Part shown: positions 25,718 to 35,213 of the stretch, in pieces
Numbering within the stretch: the stretch's first letter is position 1
Layout of the letters: the number at the start of each line of letters is the position of its first letter
Assembly: GCF_009674485.1 (NCBI RefSeq)
Contig: NZ_WKJJ01000008.1
Coordinates: forward strand, 186,001 to 250,000
Direction of reading: 5' to 3'
From: Pseudoduganella rivuli
Lineage (GTDB): Bacteria; Pseudomonadota; Gammaproteobacteria; Burkholderiales; Burkholderiaceae_D
Length of the DNA: 64,000 nt
Translations under genes and position numbers: made by a program
Notes under the pieces: model-generated
What the model saw: only the letters and a program-made list of their open reading frames with translations
Database searches by the model: none
What the model was told of the DNA's origin: nothing

Positions 25718-28700
25718 TGGCCGATACCACGACTCCCGCCCCTACTCCGGTCCCACCGCGCCGCCGCTGGCTGCGCATCGTGCTGGCCGTGCTGGCGCTG
25801 CTGTTGGTGCTGCTGGGCGGCGCCGTCTGGCTGCTGGGACGCGAATCCACGTTGCAGCAAATCGTGCAGCGCGTGGCCAACAGCAGCGGCGGGCAGATCG
25901 CCGTCACCGGCGTCTCGGGTTCGCTGTATGGCCGCATGCACGTGGACCGCATCGTCCACAAGACGCCGGAATCGGTCCTGACCGTGCTGGACGTGACCAT
26001 CGACTGGTCCCCCTGGCAGTACTTTTCCGAAGGCATCGCCATCAGTGAATTGCATGCGGCATCGGCCGTACAGCAAACGCTGAAGGTAAGCCCCCCCGCC
26101 ACGCTGCCGGCCACCCTGGCGCCGCCGTTTCCCCTGTCGCTGGCCGACGCGCGGCTGGACAAGCTGACATTGGTGGGCATCGATGGCGGCAAGGTGCAGG
26201 TCGATGCGATCCGCTTCAAGCTGGAAGGCGGCCCGCAGATATGGAAGCTCTCCGGCGCCAGTGCTATGACGCCGCTGGGACGCGCCGACGCCAGCGGCAC
26301 GGTCGGCGCGCAGCGGCCGTTTGCCGTGAACGCCCAGGCCAGCCTGACGCAGACCGGGGCCACTGCGGCATCGACGCCTGCACGGCTGGCGCTCGACGTG
26401 CGGGGCAACCTGTCGCTGCTGGAGATCGCGGCCACGGGCACGTCCAGCAACGCCAATGGCAGCGGCAAGCTGGCGCTGGCGCCGTTCGATCCCGTCATGC
26501 TGCACTCACTGGACATGCAGGCGCAGGGCGTCAATCCCGCCCGCTTCAACCCCGCATGGCCGCAGGCCGACCTGGCGCTGCGCCTGCAAGCGGCAATAGC
26601 GGCCAACCGCAACGTGCAAGGTGTGCTGGCGCTGGAAAACCGCGGCGCCAGCGGGCCGCTGGACCAGCAACGCATTCCGTTGCGCAGCGCGGGCGCGAAA
26701 ATCGGCGGCACATTGACGGTGACGACGCTGGACGATGTGGTGCTGGATCTGGGCGCGGCGGGCCGTTTCGATGGCAACGGCCGCATCCAGCGCGCCGACG
26801 TCAGCGCCGGCATCGACGCCGCGACGCTGGCGCTGAAAACGTCGAAACTGGACTTGCATGGGCTGCACGGCGCCATCCAGCCGACCCGGGTGGCCGGTAC
26901 CATCACCGTGGGCAGCACGGGCGCGCGCCAGACGGTAACGGTCAACCTGGCCGACGCCCTGTTGCGCGTCGATGCGCAAGCGGTGACGGACGGCGCGCAA
27001 TTGCTGGTCAAGCAGGCGCGCATTGCCGCCGGCAAGGGCACGGTGGAAGCGACGCTGTCGGCCAGCCTCAAGGACAAGCAGCCCTTCACGGCCGGCGCCG
27101 CGATCAACCGCTTCGACCCGTCCCTGCTGGTGGCGGCGCCGAAAGCGGAATTGAATGGCAGCCTGCAGGCGCAGGGCACATTGGCGCCGCCATGGCAAAT
27201 CGGTGCGGCATTCAAACTCGAGAACAGCCGCGTGCTGGGCCAGCCGCTGTCCGGCAATGGCAAGTTGCACGCAGACGCGCGCCATATCAGCAACCTCGAT
27301 GCAAAACTCGCGCTGGGCCGCAATACGGCGGAATTGCGCGGCGCCTTCGGTTTGCCGGGCGAGCAATTGCAATGGACGGCGGATGCGCGCCAGTTGTCCG
27401 CCTTTGCCCCCGACCTGGCCGGCGCCGTGACCGCCAGCGGCGCCGTGACGGGTTCCTATGCCGCACCCCGTTCAACATTCGCGGTGGAAGCAAAAGGACT
27501 GACGCTGCCGTCGGCGCGGCATCCGGCGCAAGACAGTGTGCTGCGCGCCAGCGGCGACGCGGCGCTGGTCAAGGGCGGCGTGGAGTTGAAGGCGTCCGGC
27601 ACGGCGCAGAAAATCGATCCGGCCGCCTTCGGCCCTTATGGGCTGGGCAATATCAACGGCAATTTCACCATCGGCTACAACAGCGGCCGCGCGGTGTTCG
27701 ACGTCGCCTTGCTGCCATCGACGTACAGCGGCGCGCCGCTGGCGGGCTACGCCAAAGGCAGCGTGGAACCGGGACCGGCGCCGCGCATCGCGGGGATCGA
27801 TGCGGACGTGAAACTGGGACCGAACAGCGTGCGTGTGCAAGGCGCGTTTGGCGCGGCACGCGACCGTCTCGACTGGAATATCGATGCGCCCCGGCTGGCC
27901 GTGCTGGGACCGGATTTTGGCGGCGCGGTGCGCGGCGCCGGCCTGTTGACAGGGACGCTGGCGCAACCCGCCGCGAACTTCAGCCTCGATGGTGCGGACT
28001 TGCGGCTGTTTGGCCGGCACCAGCTGAAATCCATCAAGGCATCGGCCAGCGTGGGCGCGGGCCAGGGTGGCATGGACCCCGTCACCAGCAATGTCACGCT
28101 GGCGGGCTTTGTGTCGCCCGGCCTGAGCCTGAACCAGGCGGCATTTTCGTCGAGCGGAACCCGGGCCGCCCACGTGCTGCAATTGTCCGCCGCCAATGCG
28201 GATTTCGATGCGCTGGTCAAAGTACGCGGCGGTTCGCAGGAGGGCGCGTGGAACGGCGTCATCGAGACCTTGCAAAACAAGGGACGCTTTGCGCTGTCGC
28301 TGCAGGCGCCGGCATCGCTGCGCCTTGCCGCGCCGCCGGGCAGCGGCATTGCCGGCCTGGCGCATCCGGAACAGCTGGCGTTGAGCGGCGCGGCACTGCG
28401 CTTCCCGGAAGGTGGCATGCGCATCGATTTGCTGGAAAAGAATGGCACGCGCTGGACTAGCCGCGGCGCCGCCACCGGCGTTCCCGCCAGCTACCTGGCG
28501 CAATTGTCCAGCGCATGGCGCGACAACATCGTCAGCGACCTGGCGCTGGGCGCGGCCTGGTCGCTGGACTTGCAACGCCCGGCCGGCGGCGCGCCGGCGC
28601 TGGAAGGCGAAGCGCGCATCTACCGCGAAAAGGGCGACCTGGTGGTGGTGGGTTCGGGCGACAAGCCGGTCACGCTGGGCTTGCGCAAGCTGGAGGCGCG

Positions 28701-30123
28701 CGCCAACGTGGCGGGCGGCGCGCTGCGCATGGCGGTGGAACTGGATGGTCTGCGCGCGGGACAAGCCCGCATCAACGCCACCACGCAACTGGTGGATGGC
28801 CGCATTGCCGGCGCCAGCCCGCTGACGTTCGACGGCAACGTCAACCTGGCGTCGATCGCGTGGCTGGCGCCGCTGGCCGGCATGCCCGGGCTGGAACTGG
28901 ATGGAACCTTGCGTATCAATGCCACCGGCGGCGGCACGGTGGCCGATCCCGTGCTCAATGGCGACGCGGCCGGCGACAAGCTGGTGGTGAACTGGGCCGA
29001 CCAGGGCATCAAGCTGCGCAATGGCCAGCTGCAAGCCAATTTCACGGGCGACAAGCTGCAATTGCAGCGCCTGACGTTTGACGGCGACCGCGGCACGGCC
29101 AGGGCCGATGGCTGGGTACGTTTTGCCGGCGGCGACGCCACCATGCAACTGGCGTTGACGGCGGAACAGCTGCAAGTGCTGTCGCGGCCGGACCGGACCA
29201 TGGTGCTGAGCGGCCGGGCGGCGCTGGTGCGCGACCAGAAGCATTTCCAGCTGGACGGCAAACTGAAAGCGGAACGCGCCAACATCGAACTGGCGGCCGA
29301 CAACGCGCCCACCATCAGCGACGACGTGGTGATCGTGGGCCGCAACAAGCCGGGCCAGGCCGCGCTGGCGGCGGCGCAGAAAGCGCTGCCGCTGAACGTC
29401 GACGTGGAAGCGGACCTGGGCGATGACTTCCGCCTGAGAGGCAAGGGCATCGATGCGCAACTGGCGGGCACGGTGCGGGTACGCATCCAGGACCGCCGCC
29501 CGCCGCGCGCGACCGGCAGCATCCGCGTCGTCAGCGGCACGTATGCGGCATATGGGCAAAAGCTGACCATCGACCGTGGTGTGCTGAATTTCACGGGTGC
29601 GTATGACAATCCCGGCTTGAATATCCTGGCCGTGCGCAAGCGCCCGGAAGGCGAGCAATTGACGGAAACGAATGTGGAAGCCGGCGTGGAAGTGCGGGGC
29701 ACGGCGCTGGCGCCGCAAGCGAAACTGGTGTCGACGCCATCGGTGCCGGACAGTGAAAAACTCGCCTGGCTGGTGTTGGGCCATGGCCTGGCCGATGCGG
29801 GCGGCAATGAAATGGCGCTGCTGGGCACGGCGGCCGGCGCCTTGTTTGGCGGCAGCGGCAGCGGTATCGCGGGCAAGCTGGGGCTGGATGAACTGGGCTT
29901 TTCACAAGCCCAGAACGGCAGCCAGGCCAAGGGGCTGGAAAATACGGTCGTGACGGTCGGCAAGCGCTTGTCGTCGCGCGCCTACCTCAGCTTTGAACAG
30001 GGCGCGGGCAGCGCCACCAGCCTGGTGAAACTGCGCTACAAGCTGAACCCGCGCATCACGCTGCAACTGCAGACGGGCACCAACAATGCGCTGGACGTGC
30101 TGTACACGTGGGCGTTCGACTAA
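25717..30123 (+). CDS. tamB: Translocation and assembly module protein TamB
   Basis: A 1468-residue AsmA-like/TamB protein. An N-terminal membrane anchor (VLAVLALLLVLLGGAVWLLG) is followed by a very long periplasmic run of repeated beta strands forming the hydrophobic groove, and the C-terminal TamB (DUF490) domain containing the QTGTNNALDVLYTWAFD end and DSEKLAWLVLGHGLADAG. It spans the periplasm and pairs with TamA, supporting outer-membrane protein insertion and lipid transport. The length is somewhat above E. coli TamB (about 1260). It is translationally coupled to tamA (TGATG). Confidence 0.94.
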   Translation: MADTTTPAPTPVPPRRRWLRIVLAVLALLLVLLGGAVWLLGRESTLQQIVQRVANSSGGQIAVTGVSGSLYGRMHVDRIVHKTPESVLTVLDVTIDWSPWQYFSEGIAISELHAASAVQQTLKVSPPATLPATLAPPFPLSLADARLDKLTLVGIDGGKVQVDAIRFKLEGGPQIWKLSGASAMTPLGRADASGTVGAQRPFAVNAQASLTQTGATAASTPARLALDVRGNLSLLEIAATGTSSNANGSGKLALAPFDPVMLHSLDMQAQGVNPARFNPAWPQADLALRLQAAIAANRNVQGVLALENRGASGPLDQQRIPLRSAGAKIGGTLTVTTLDDVVLDLGAAGRFDGNGRIQRADVSAGIDAATLALKTSKLDLHGLHGAIQPTRVAGTITVGSTGARQTVTVNLADALLRVDAQAVTDGAQLLVKQARIAAGKGTVEATLSASLKDKQPFTAGAAINRFDPSLLVAAPKAELNGSLQAQGTLAPPWQIGAAFKLENSRVLGQPLSGNGKLHADARHISNLDAKLALGRNTAELRGAFGLPGEQLQWTADARQLSAFAPDLAGAVTASGAVTGSYAAPRSTFAVEAKGLTLPSARHPAQDSVLRASGDAALVKGGVELKASGTAQKIDPAAFGPYGLGNINGNFTIGYNSGRAVFDVALLPSTYSGAPLAGYAKGSVEPGPAPRIAGIDADVKLGPNSVRVQGAFGAARDRLDWNIDAPRLAVLGPDFGGAVRGAGLLTGTLAQPAANFSLDGADLRLFGRHQLKSIKASASVGAGQGGMDPVTSNVTLAGFVSPGLSLNQAAFSSSGTRAAHVLQLSAANADFDALVKVRGGSQEGAWNGVIETLQNKGRFALSLQAPASLRLAAPPGSGIAGLAHPEQLALSGAALRFPEGGMRIDLLEKNGTRWTSRGAATGVPASYLAQLSSAWRDNIVSDLALGAAWSLDLQRPAGGAPALEGEARIYREKGDLVVVGSGDKPVTLGLRKLEARANVAGGALRMAVELDGLRAGQARINATTQLVDGRIAGASPLTFDGNVNLASIAWLAPLAGMPGLELDGTLRINATGGGTVADPVLNGDAAGDKLVVNWADQGIKLRNGQLQANFTGDKLQLQRLTFDGDRGTARADGWVRFAGGDATMQLALTAEQLQVLSRPDRTMVLSGRAALVRDQKHFQLDGKLKAERANIELAADNAPTISDDVVIVGRNKPGQAALAAAQKALPLNVDVEADLGDDFRLRGKGIDAQLAGTVRVRIQDRRPPRATGSIRVVSGTYAAYGQKLTIDRGVLNFTGAYDNPGLNILAVRKRPEGEQLTETNVEAGVEVRGTALAPQAKLVSTPSVPDSEKLAWLVLGHGLADAGGNEMALLGTAAGALFGGSGSGIAGKLGLDELGFSQAQNGSQAKGLENTVVTVGKRLSSRAYLSFEQGAGSATSLVKLRYKLNPRITLQLQTGTNNALDVLYTWAFD

Positions 30124-30144
30124 GCGGTAGCTGGGGCCGCGGCG

Positions 30145-30306
30145 TCAGCTGGGGTTGTGGTCCGGCACCGGTTCGTCCTGCGGCACAGGCGGCTCGGGAT
30201 GGTGGTGCGGCTGGCCGGGCTGTGGTTCCGTATCCGGCTCATCCGCAGGCGCCGGATCGGGCGCGCGGTGCGCATGGATGGCAGGCGACGACAGTGCTGG
30301 TTCCAT
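30145..30306 (-). CDS. Small Pro/His-rich hydrophilic protein, 53 residues
   Basis: A short open frame starting with an ATG that has GGAGG six bases upstream. The product is hydrophilic and rich in Pro, Asp, Glu and His, e.g. HAHRAPDPAPADEPDTEPQP and GQPHHHPEPPVPQDEPVPDH. No signal peptide, helix or known domain is visible. It ends 21 bases from the convergent tamB stop. The leader around its ribosome binding site resembles that of the 79-residue proline-rich gene (GGAGGGC-ATG). The gene is credible but unproven. Confidence 0.45.
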   Translation of the reverse strand: MEPALSSPAIHAHRAPDPAPADEPDTEPQPGQPHHHPEPPVPQDEPVPDHNPS

Positions 30307-30451
30307 AATGGCCCTCCGAGGCAGATCATTCTGACAACATACCACACTCCCAGTCCGGTCACGCGTGCATTCGTGCGGGAAAAAAGTGCATCGCTGCACG
30401 CCTGACCCCACTGTGGTACTCTTTCCGGCGTTTTGGAACGGGCCAGCTAGC

Positions 30452-31678
30452 ATGAAAAAGATCGCCGTGGTCGGCGCAGGCATTACCGGAGTGACGACAG
30501 CGTATGCGCTGTCGAAGCGGGGATTCGAGGTCACGCTGTATGACCGTCAGCGCTATGCGGCCATGGAAACGTCGTATGCAAATGGCGGCCAGTTGTCGGC
30601 GTCGAACGCCGAAGTGTGGAACCACTGGGCCACCGTCGCCAAAGGCGTCAAGTGGATGTTCACCCAGCAGGCGCCGTTCCTGGTCCACCCCGCCCCCACG
30701 TGGCACAAGTTATCCTGGTTCGCACAATTCCTGGCAGGCATTCCCCGCTACCGCGACAACACGGTTGCCACCGTGCGCATGGCGATTGCCGCGCGCGAGC
30801 ACCTGTATGCGTGGGCGGAGGAAGAAGGTATCGCCTTCGACCTGCGCCGCCAGGGCATCCTGCACATTTACCGCGACAAACCCGGCTTCGAACGCGCCCG
30901 CGCCGTGACGCAAGTGCTGGCGCAAGGCGGACTGGAACGCCGCCCCGTATCGCCGGAAGAAATGCGCGCCATTGAACCGACGCTGCACGGCCAATACTAC
31001 GGCGGCTTTTACACGCAAACCGATGCCACCGGCGATATCCATAAATTCACCACCGGCCTGGCGGCCGCCGCGCAGCGCCATGGCGCGGTCACCCGCTATG
31101 GCGCGCACGTGGCCGACGTGCGCACCGACGGCAACGGCGCCACCATCGCCTGCACCATCGACGGCCATACGACGCAGGAGCGCCATGACGCCGTCGTCAT
31201 TTGCGCCGGGTCGTTCAGCCGCGCGCTGGCGGCCCGCCTCGGCGACCACGTCAATGTCTATCCCGTCAAAGGCTATTCCGTCACCGTGCAGCTGGACGAT
31301 GCCGCCAGCCAGGCCGCCGCCCCGAACGCCAGCTTGCTGGACGACGCCACCAAGATCGTGTGCAGCCGCCTGGGCGCCGACCGTTTCCGCGTGGCCGGCA
31401 CGGCGGAATTCGCCGGGTTCAACCGGGATATCCGCGCCGAGCGCATTGCGCCGCTGATGGACTGGATACACCAGTGTTTCCCGCACGTGGAAACGCGCCG
31501 CGTGATTCCATGGGCAGGCTTGCGCCCCGTGATGCCGGACATGATGCCGCGCGTCGGTCCGGGCCGTTCCCCGCGCGTGTTCTACAACACGGGCCATGGC
31601 CACCTGGGCTGGACCCTGTCCGCCGCCACGGCGGAGATGGTCGCGCAATCGGTGGCGCTGGCCGCGCGGCGGGCGTGA
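30452..31678 (+). CDS. dadA: D-amino acid dehydrogenase family FAD oxidoreductase
   Basis: A 408-residue DAO-fold flavoprotein. The N-terminal dinucleotide motif is VVGAGITGVTTAYALSKRG, followed by the DadA-type TSYANGGQLSASNAEVWNHW and a C-terminal GHGHLGWTLSAATAEMVAQ that closes the FAD site. Family members oxidise D-amino acids, mainly D-alanine, and pass electrons to the respiratory chain. No alanine racemase or transporter is adjacent, so the substrate is not certain. The start at 30452 is preferred for the GxGxxG position; the frame extends 29 codons upstream. Confidence 0.88.
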   Translation: MKKIAVVGAGITGVTTAYALSKRGFEVTLYDRQRYAAMETSYANGGQLSASNAEVWNHWATVAKGVKWMFTQQAPFLVHPAPTWHKLSWFAQFLAGIPRYRDNTVATVRMAIAAREHLYAWAEEEGIAFDLRRQGILHIYRDKPGFERARAVTQVLAQGGLERRPVSPEEMRAIEPTLHGQYYGGFYTQTDATGDIHKFTTGLAAAAQRHGAVTRYGAHVADVRTDGNGATIACTIDGHTTQERHDAVVICAGSFSRALAARLGDHVNVYPVKGYSVTVQLDDAASQAAAPNASLLDDATKIVCSRLGADRFRVAGTAEFAGFNRDIRAERIAPLMDWIHQCFPHVETRRVIPWAGLRPVMPDMMPRVGPGRSPRVFYNTGHGHLGWTLSAATAEMVAQSVALAARRA

Positions 31679-31716
31679 AGTAAAATCACGGCTTTCCTTC
31701 ATAAGCTTCCGACCGT

Positions 31717-32247
31717 ATGGATATCACGACCCTCGCCCTCCTGCTGATGATTCCGCTGCTGATGTGGCGCATTTATGCGCGGGTCAAGCAAATGCTGGCG
31801 CGGCAGCAATCGCTGATCTGGCGCCACTGGATGTCGGCCGTGTTCTTCCCCCTGTTCCTGGCGTGGATGGCGCTGACGATGGCCGATAACATCCTGGCCG
31901 TGTCCTGCCTGGGCGCCGGCGCGCTGGCGGGCGCCTGGGCAGGGCATTTTTCACTGCAAGGCACACGCTTCGAATGGTATGGCCCGCGCGTCTACTTCAC
32001 GCCGAACATGCGCATTGCGCTGGTGGTGTTCTTGCTGTTCGCCGGCCGCATCGTCTACCGTGGCGTGGAAATCTACCTGGGCAACCATATGAGCGCGCAG
32101 GAATTGATGTCACAAAAAGATTTCGTGCAAAGCCCCGGCACGGTGCTGCCACTGGGACTGATGCTGGGCTATTGCGCTGCGTATTCGATCGGCATGATCC
32201 GCTGGCGCAAAGCCCATCCGGCCGATACCGGCCCGGAATTAACGTAA
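31717..32247 (+). CDS. Hypothetical inner membrane protein, 176 residues
   Basis: Four predicted membrane helices: LALLLMIPLLMWRIYARV, SAVFFPLFLAWMALTMADNI with ILAVSCLGAGALAGAWAGH, RIALVVFLLFAGRIVYRGVEIY and a C-terminal LPLGLMLGYCAAYSIGMI. The helix-turn pattern with a short basic cytoplasmic loop resembles small CcdC/DUF1453-like membrane proteins, but I cannot assign it. TAAAAT at 31681 overlapping the dadA stop could be a -10 element. It converges with the TIGR01777 gene. Confidence 0.7.
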   Translation: MDITTLALLLMIPLLMWRIYARVKQMLARQQSLIWRHWMSAVFFPLFLAWMALTMADNILAVSCLGAGALAGAWAGHFSLQGTRFEWYGPRVYFTPNMRIALVVFLLFAGRIVYRGVEIYLGNHMSAQELMSQKDFVQSPGTVLPLGLMLGYCAAYSIGMIRWRKAHPADTGPELT

Positions 32248-32259
32248 TCACTGAGCGGA

Positions 32260-33714
32260 TCACATCACGCTGGCCAGCGCCTCCCGCATGGCCGGATAAC
32301 GGAAGGCAAAGCCGCTCGCCTGCAAGCGCCGCGGCGCCACTGCCTGCCCTTCGAGCAGCAAATCCGCCTGCTCCCCCAGCAGCAGCCGTACCGGCCAGCC
32401 CGGCGTCGGCATCCCGCCCGGCCGGCGCGCCACGCCGGCGGCAATGCGGCTGAATTCCCCCTGCGAGACGATGTCCGGCGCCGTGAAATTCCAGCCGCCG
32501 GCCACGTCAGCGCCCTCGCTGCCCTGACGCCACAGGTGCGCCATCCCCCGCACGATATCGTCCACGTGGATCCACGACAGCGCTTGCCGCCCGCCGCCCA
32601 GCGGTCCGCCCAACCCCAGCCGGATCGGCATCAGCATCATCGGCAAGGCGCCCTGCCGGCCCAGCACCAGGCCAAAACGCAGGCACGCCACCTGCACGCC
32701 ATATTGCGCCGCCTGGCGCGCCGCCGCCTCCCATTCCTGGCACAACTGCGACATGAAGATGTCCTGCGGCGCGGCCGCCTCGTCCAGTTGCCTTGCATCG
32801 CCCTGCGGCTGGATGCCGTAATAGCCGATGGCCGAGGCATTGAGCAGCAGCTTCGGCTTGTGCTGGGCCCGCGCCATCCATGCCACCAGCCGCTGCGTCA
32901 ATGCGATGCGGCTGGCGCGCAGCGCCGCTTTGCGTTGCGCGCTCCAGCGCCAGCCCAGGATGCGCGCACCGGCCAGGTTGATGACGACATCGATGCGCTC
33001 GGCCGGCGCCAGTTCATCCAGGTGCGCAATGCACCGCACCTTGCCGTCAAAGCGCCACGCCGCCTGCTTCACATGGCGCGTCAGCACCGTCACCGTGTGG
33101 CCGCCGCGCAGCAACGCTTGCACCACGTGGCCGCCGACAAAGCCCGTCGCTCCGGTCACCAGCACGTGCGCCGGCGGCAGGTCGAACACGGACGCCCCAT
33201 CCTCCCGCGCGATACCGGCCAGCGAACGGGATGCCAGCGCATCGCGCACACCGGACAAGCCCACGCCGATACCGCACAGCGCAAGGAAGGCGCTGAGCCA
33301 CCCATGCGTTTGCCACACCAGCGCGGTGGGCAACGAAAACCATTGCGGCGTGTTCAGGGCCAGCAGCGCGATAAACGCCCCGCCATTCATCGCCAGCACC
33401 GTGTGCGTGATGCGCTCAGTGGCGGGCAGCAGCCGCGTCCGGTCTTCCGTCACGAAGTCCCACAGGGTCAGCACGATTTCCACGCCAAACACGGCCAGCA
33501 GCGTCACCGCCCACCAGCCATGCCACGCAAAGCACGCCAGCCCGATGAACAGCACGCTGTAAATCGATGCCCGCACGGCATGAATCGCCAGCTCCTTGCG
33601 CGCGCCAGGCTGCTGCGGCAGCGCTTCCGTCAACTCGTGGTGGTAAATCGTGTCGAACGCGCCCAATATTCCCTGCGCGGCCATCAGTTGCAGTGCCAAT
33701 ACATGCGTGTTCAT
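32260..33714 (-). CDS. TIGR01777 family epimerase with N-terminal membrane domain
   Basis: A 484-residue fusion. The first 160 residues hold four or five hydrophobic helices (for example SIYSVLFIGLACFAWHGWW and LSAFLALCGIGVGLSGV). Residues about 185-484 form an extended SDR of the TIGR01777 group, with VLVTGATGFVGGHVVQALL, VINLAGARILGWRW, LLNASAIGYYG and LSWIHVDDIVRGM. The function of TIGR01777 proteins is unknown; sugar-nucleotide epimerisation is only suggested by fold. It is the last gene of a five-gene operon and overlaps the DUF4166 gene by four bases. Confidence 0.88.
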   Translation of the reverse strand: MNTHVLALQLMAAQGILGAFDTIYHHELTEALPQQPGARKELAIHAVRASIYSVLFIGLACFAWHGWWAVTLLAVFGVEIVLTLWDFVTEDRTRLLPATERITHTVLAMNGGAFIALLALNTPQWFSLPTALVWQTHGWLSAFLALCGIGVGLSGVRDALASRSLAGIAREDGASVFDLPPAHVLVTGATGFVGGHVVQALLRGGHTVTVLTRHVKQAAWRFDGKVRCIAHLDELAPAERIDVVINLAGARILGWRWSAQRKAALRASRIALTQRLVAWMARAQHKPKLLLNASAIGYYGIQPQGDARQLDEAAAPQDIFMSQLCQEWEAAARQAAQYGVQVACLRFGLVLGRQGALPMMLMPIRLGLGGPLGGGRQALSWIHVDDIVRGMAHLWRQGSEGADVAGGWNFTAPDIVSQGEFSRIAAGVARRPGGMPTPGWPVRLLLGEQADLLLEGQAVAPRRLQASGFAFRYPAMREALASVM

Positions 33715-34343
33715 GCCGCCTCCCAGGTTGCCGCCCGCTCGCGGAATACGCCCGCCTGCACGAATGCCAGGCCAAACAGCCGATGGCGGATTTCAATACG
33801 GATATCGAACTGGTTGGGTCCATTGTTACGGTGGCACAGGTACGTCTTGCCCGGCGTGAGGATATCCGGCAGCGGGATGCGCCAGCCCAGCACATCCCAG
33901 AAATAGCCGTCGCTGGTGAAATGCAGGTTGCCATCCTGGACGTACAGCGTCAGCTTCATGCCCAGTCCCATGCCCACGTATTCCAGTACTTCGCCCTTCG
34001 CGCTTTCCGCCATGTAGGACGTGAAGCGGATCGGTTTGCGCCCCGCGATGCGATAAAGGCGCTGCTTGAAAATATGCGGGCAATCCGGTTTTGAATACAC
34101 CTCGATATGCACCGGCACGCCGGTGGCATCATAGGGAATCAACGCGCCCTGGACCAGCGGCCCCGCCAGGTGGCCCAGCAGCTTGCCGAAGCGCGATGCG
34201 CGCAATTCGTCCAGCACGCCTTCGTACAGCAGCGGTTTGCCGGGTGCGGGGTTCTTGTCGAAGCGGCGCTGGATGTCGGGGTGCAACCGCGTCCATTCGC
34301 TGCCCAGGATTTTCTTGAATAACTCCCCTTCGGACGGAATCAT
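33711..34343 (-). CDS. DUF4166 domain protein
   Basis: A 210-residue soluble protein. It starts MIPSEGELFKKILGSEW and contains RRFDKNPAPGKPLLYEGVLDE, YMAESAKGEVLEYVGMGLGM and a C-terminal strand-rich part, RHRLFGLAFVQAGVFRE, all in keeping with DUF4166. The domain is often seen beside or fused to TIGR01777/SDR proteins. Function unknown. GGAGGGG just before the ATG at 34343 fixes the start; it overlaps both neighbours by four bases (ATGA), so translation is coupled across the operon. Confidence 0.8.
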   Translation of the reverse strand: MIPSEGELFKKILGSEWTRLHPDIQRRFDKNPAPGKPLLYEGVLDELRASRFGKLLGHLAGPLVQGALIPYDATGVPVHIEVYSKPDCPHIFKQRLYRIAGRKPIRFTSYMAESAKGEVLEYVGMGLGMKLTLYVQDGNLHFTSDGYFWDVLGWRIPLPDILTPGKTYLCHRNNGPNQFDIRIEIRHRLFGLAFVQAGVFRERAATWEAA

Positions 34344-34804
34344 GCGCCCCTCCGGTCCATCCGCCACAGCCACACCAGCGGCGGCAGCATGGTGGCGACA
34401 GCAAACAAGTCCAGCCATACATTGGCCAGCACACCCGCGCGCTGCGACAACAGCATGTCCTGCGGCGCCCACAACACGATGCCGGCAATCAGCCACGCCC
34501 ACACGGCCGCGCTGCGCTGGCGGTGGCCGATCTGCACCAGCGCGAACATCCACAGGCCCACGCTTTGCATCGTGGGGCCGAACAGCGCCATCCACCACGC
34601 CTGCTGCGCATGCGCTTCGGTGGGAGCGGCGCCCGCCCAGAAGCCGGCGGCAATGCTGCGGTGGTAATCGTCGAGGAAAGGCATACCGGATAACCATGGC
34701 AGCAGCAAGCCCGCCAGCAGGTGCGCCAGCGCCGCGGCGTACAGCCAGTACACCAGCCAGCGACGCGCGGCGGGTTCAGTCACGTCAGTGGCAATCTTGG
34801 TCAT
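34340..34804 (-). CDS. Hydrophobic membrane protein of the GbsR operon
   Basis: A 154-residue protein with four predicted membrane helices: WLVYWLYAAALAHLLAGLLL, WWMALFGPTMQSVGLWMFAL, SAAVWAWLIAGIVLWAPQ and LANVWLDLFAVATMLPPLVW. A loop with FLDDYHRSIAAGFWAG lies between the first two. No family is recognised with confidence; similar small membrane proteins accompany DCC-domain proteins. The start at 34804 overlaps the DCC gene by four bases. Confidence 0.75.
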   Translation of the reverse strand: MTKIATDVTEPAARRWLVYWLYAAALAHLLAGLLLPWLSGMPFLDDYHRSIAAGFWAGAAPTEAHAQQAWWMALFGPTMQSVGLWMFALVQIGHRQRSAAVWAWLIAGIVLWAPQDMLLSQRAGVLANVWLDLFAVATMLPPLVWLWRMDRRGA

Positions 34805-35211
34805 GGCCGCTCCAGTCTGCACACGCCATCCTTGCACGGCGACGCCACCGTATAGCCCAGCCACCCGGAGATGCGATACCGGTGCAGCGCAAACTTGCGG
34901 TATAGCGCCGCCAGCACCGGCCGCAACGGTTTGCAACGCAACAGCACCACGCGCCAGCCCTGTCCCGCCAGCGTGTACGCGGCTTCGATGCAATCGACGC
35001 CCACCAGCAGGCGGCCATCGGCCGTCACGCCGTGCAATTCGCGGTCCAGCGCCGCCATCGTCACGCCCAGCGGCGCGGGATCGAAACCGCCGGCGCGGAT
35101 ATCGGTGAACGCCAGCGCGCCACGCCGGTTCCAGGCACGCAGTTGCGCCATCGAAGCGGCGCAGAACGGGCAAGCGCCGTCGTAATACAGGGTCAGTCCG
35201 GGCGTGTCCAT
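34801..35211 (-). CDS. DCC-family thiol-disulfide oxidoreductase-like protein (DUF393)
   Basis: A 136-residue protein with the defining motif YYDGACPFCAASM at its N-terminus, giving Asp and a CxxC pair of thioredoxin-like position. LLVGVDCIEAAYTLAG and a basic C-terminus with CKDGVCRLE follow. The family (DUF393) is predicted to do disulfide exchange, without proven substrates. It starts three bases after the regulator stop and overlaps the downstream membrane gene. The adjacent membrane protein may be its partner. Confidence 0.88.
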   Translation of the reverse strand: MDTPGLTLYYDGACPFCAASMAQLRAWNRRGALAFTDIRAGGFDPAPLGVTMAALDRELHGVTADGRLLVGVDCIEAAYTLAGQGWRVVLLRCKPLRPVLAALYRKFALHRYRISGWLGYTVASPCKDGVCRLERP

Positions 35212-35213
35212 GG

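Noticed and set aside
30365..30534. Longer N-terminus for the DadA-type gene, or the 129-codon minus-strand frame covering the same bases
   Set aside because: The FAD motif normally starts within the first ten residues, which fits the ATG at 30452; the upstream part of the minus frame has no ribosome binding site, only its last 53 codons do.
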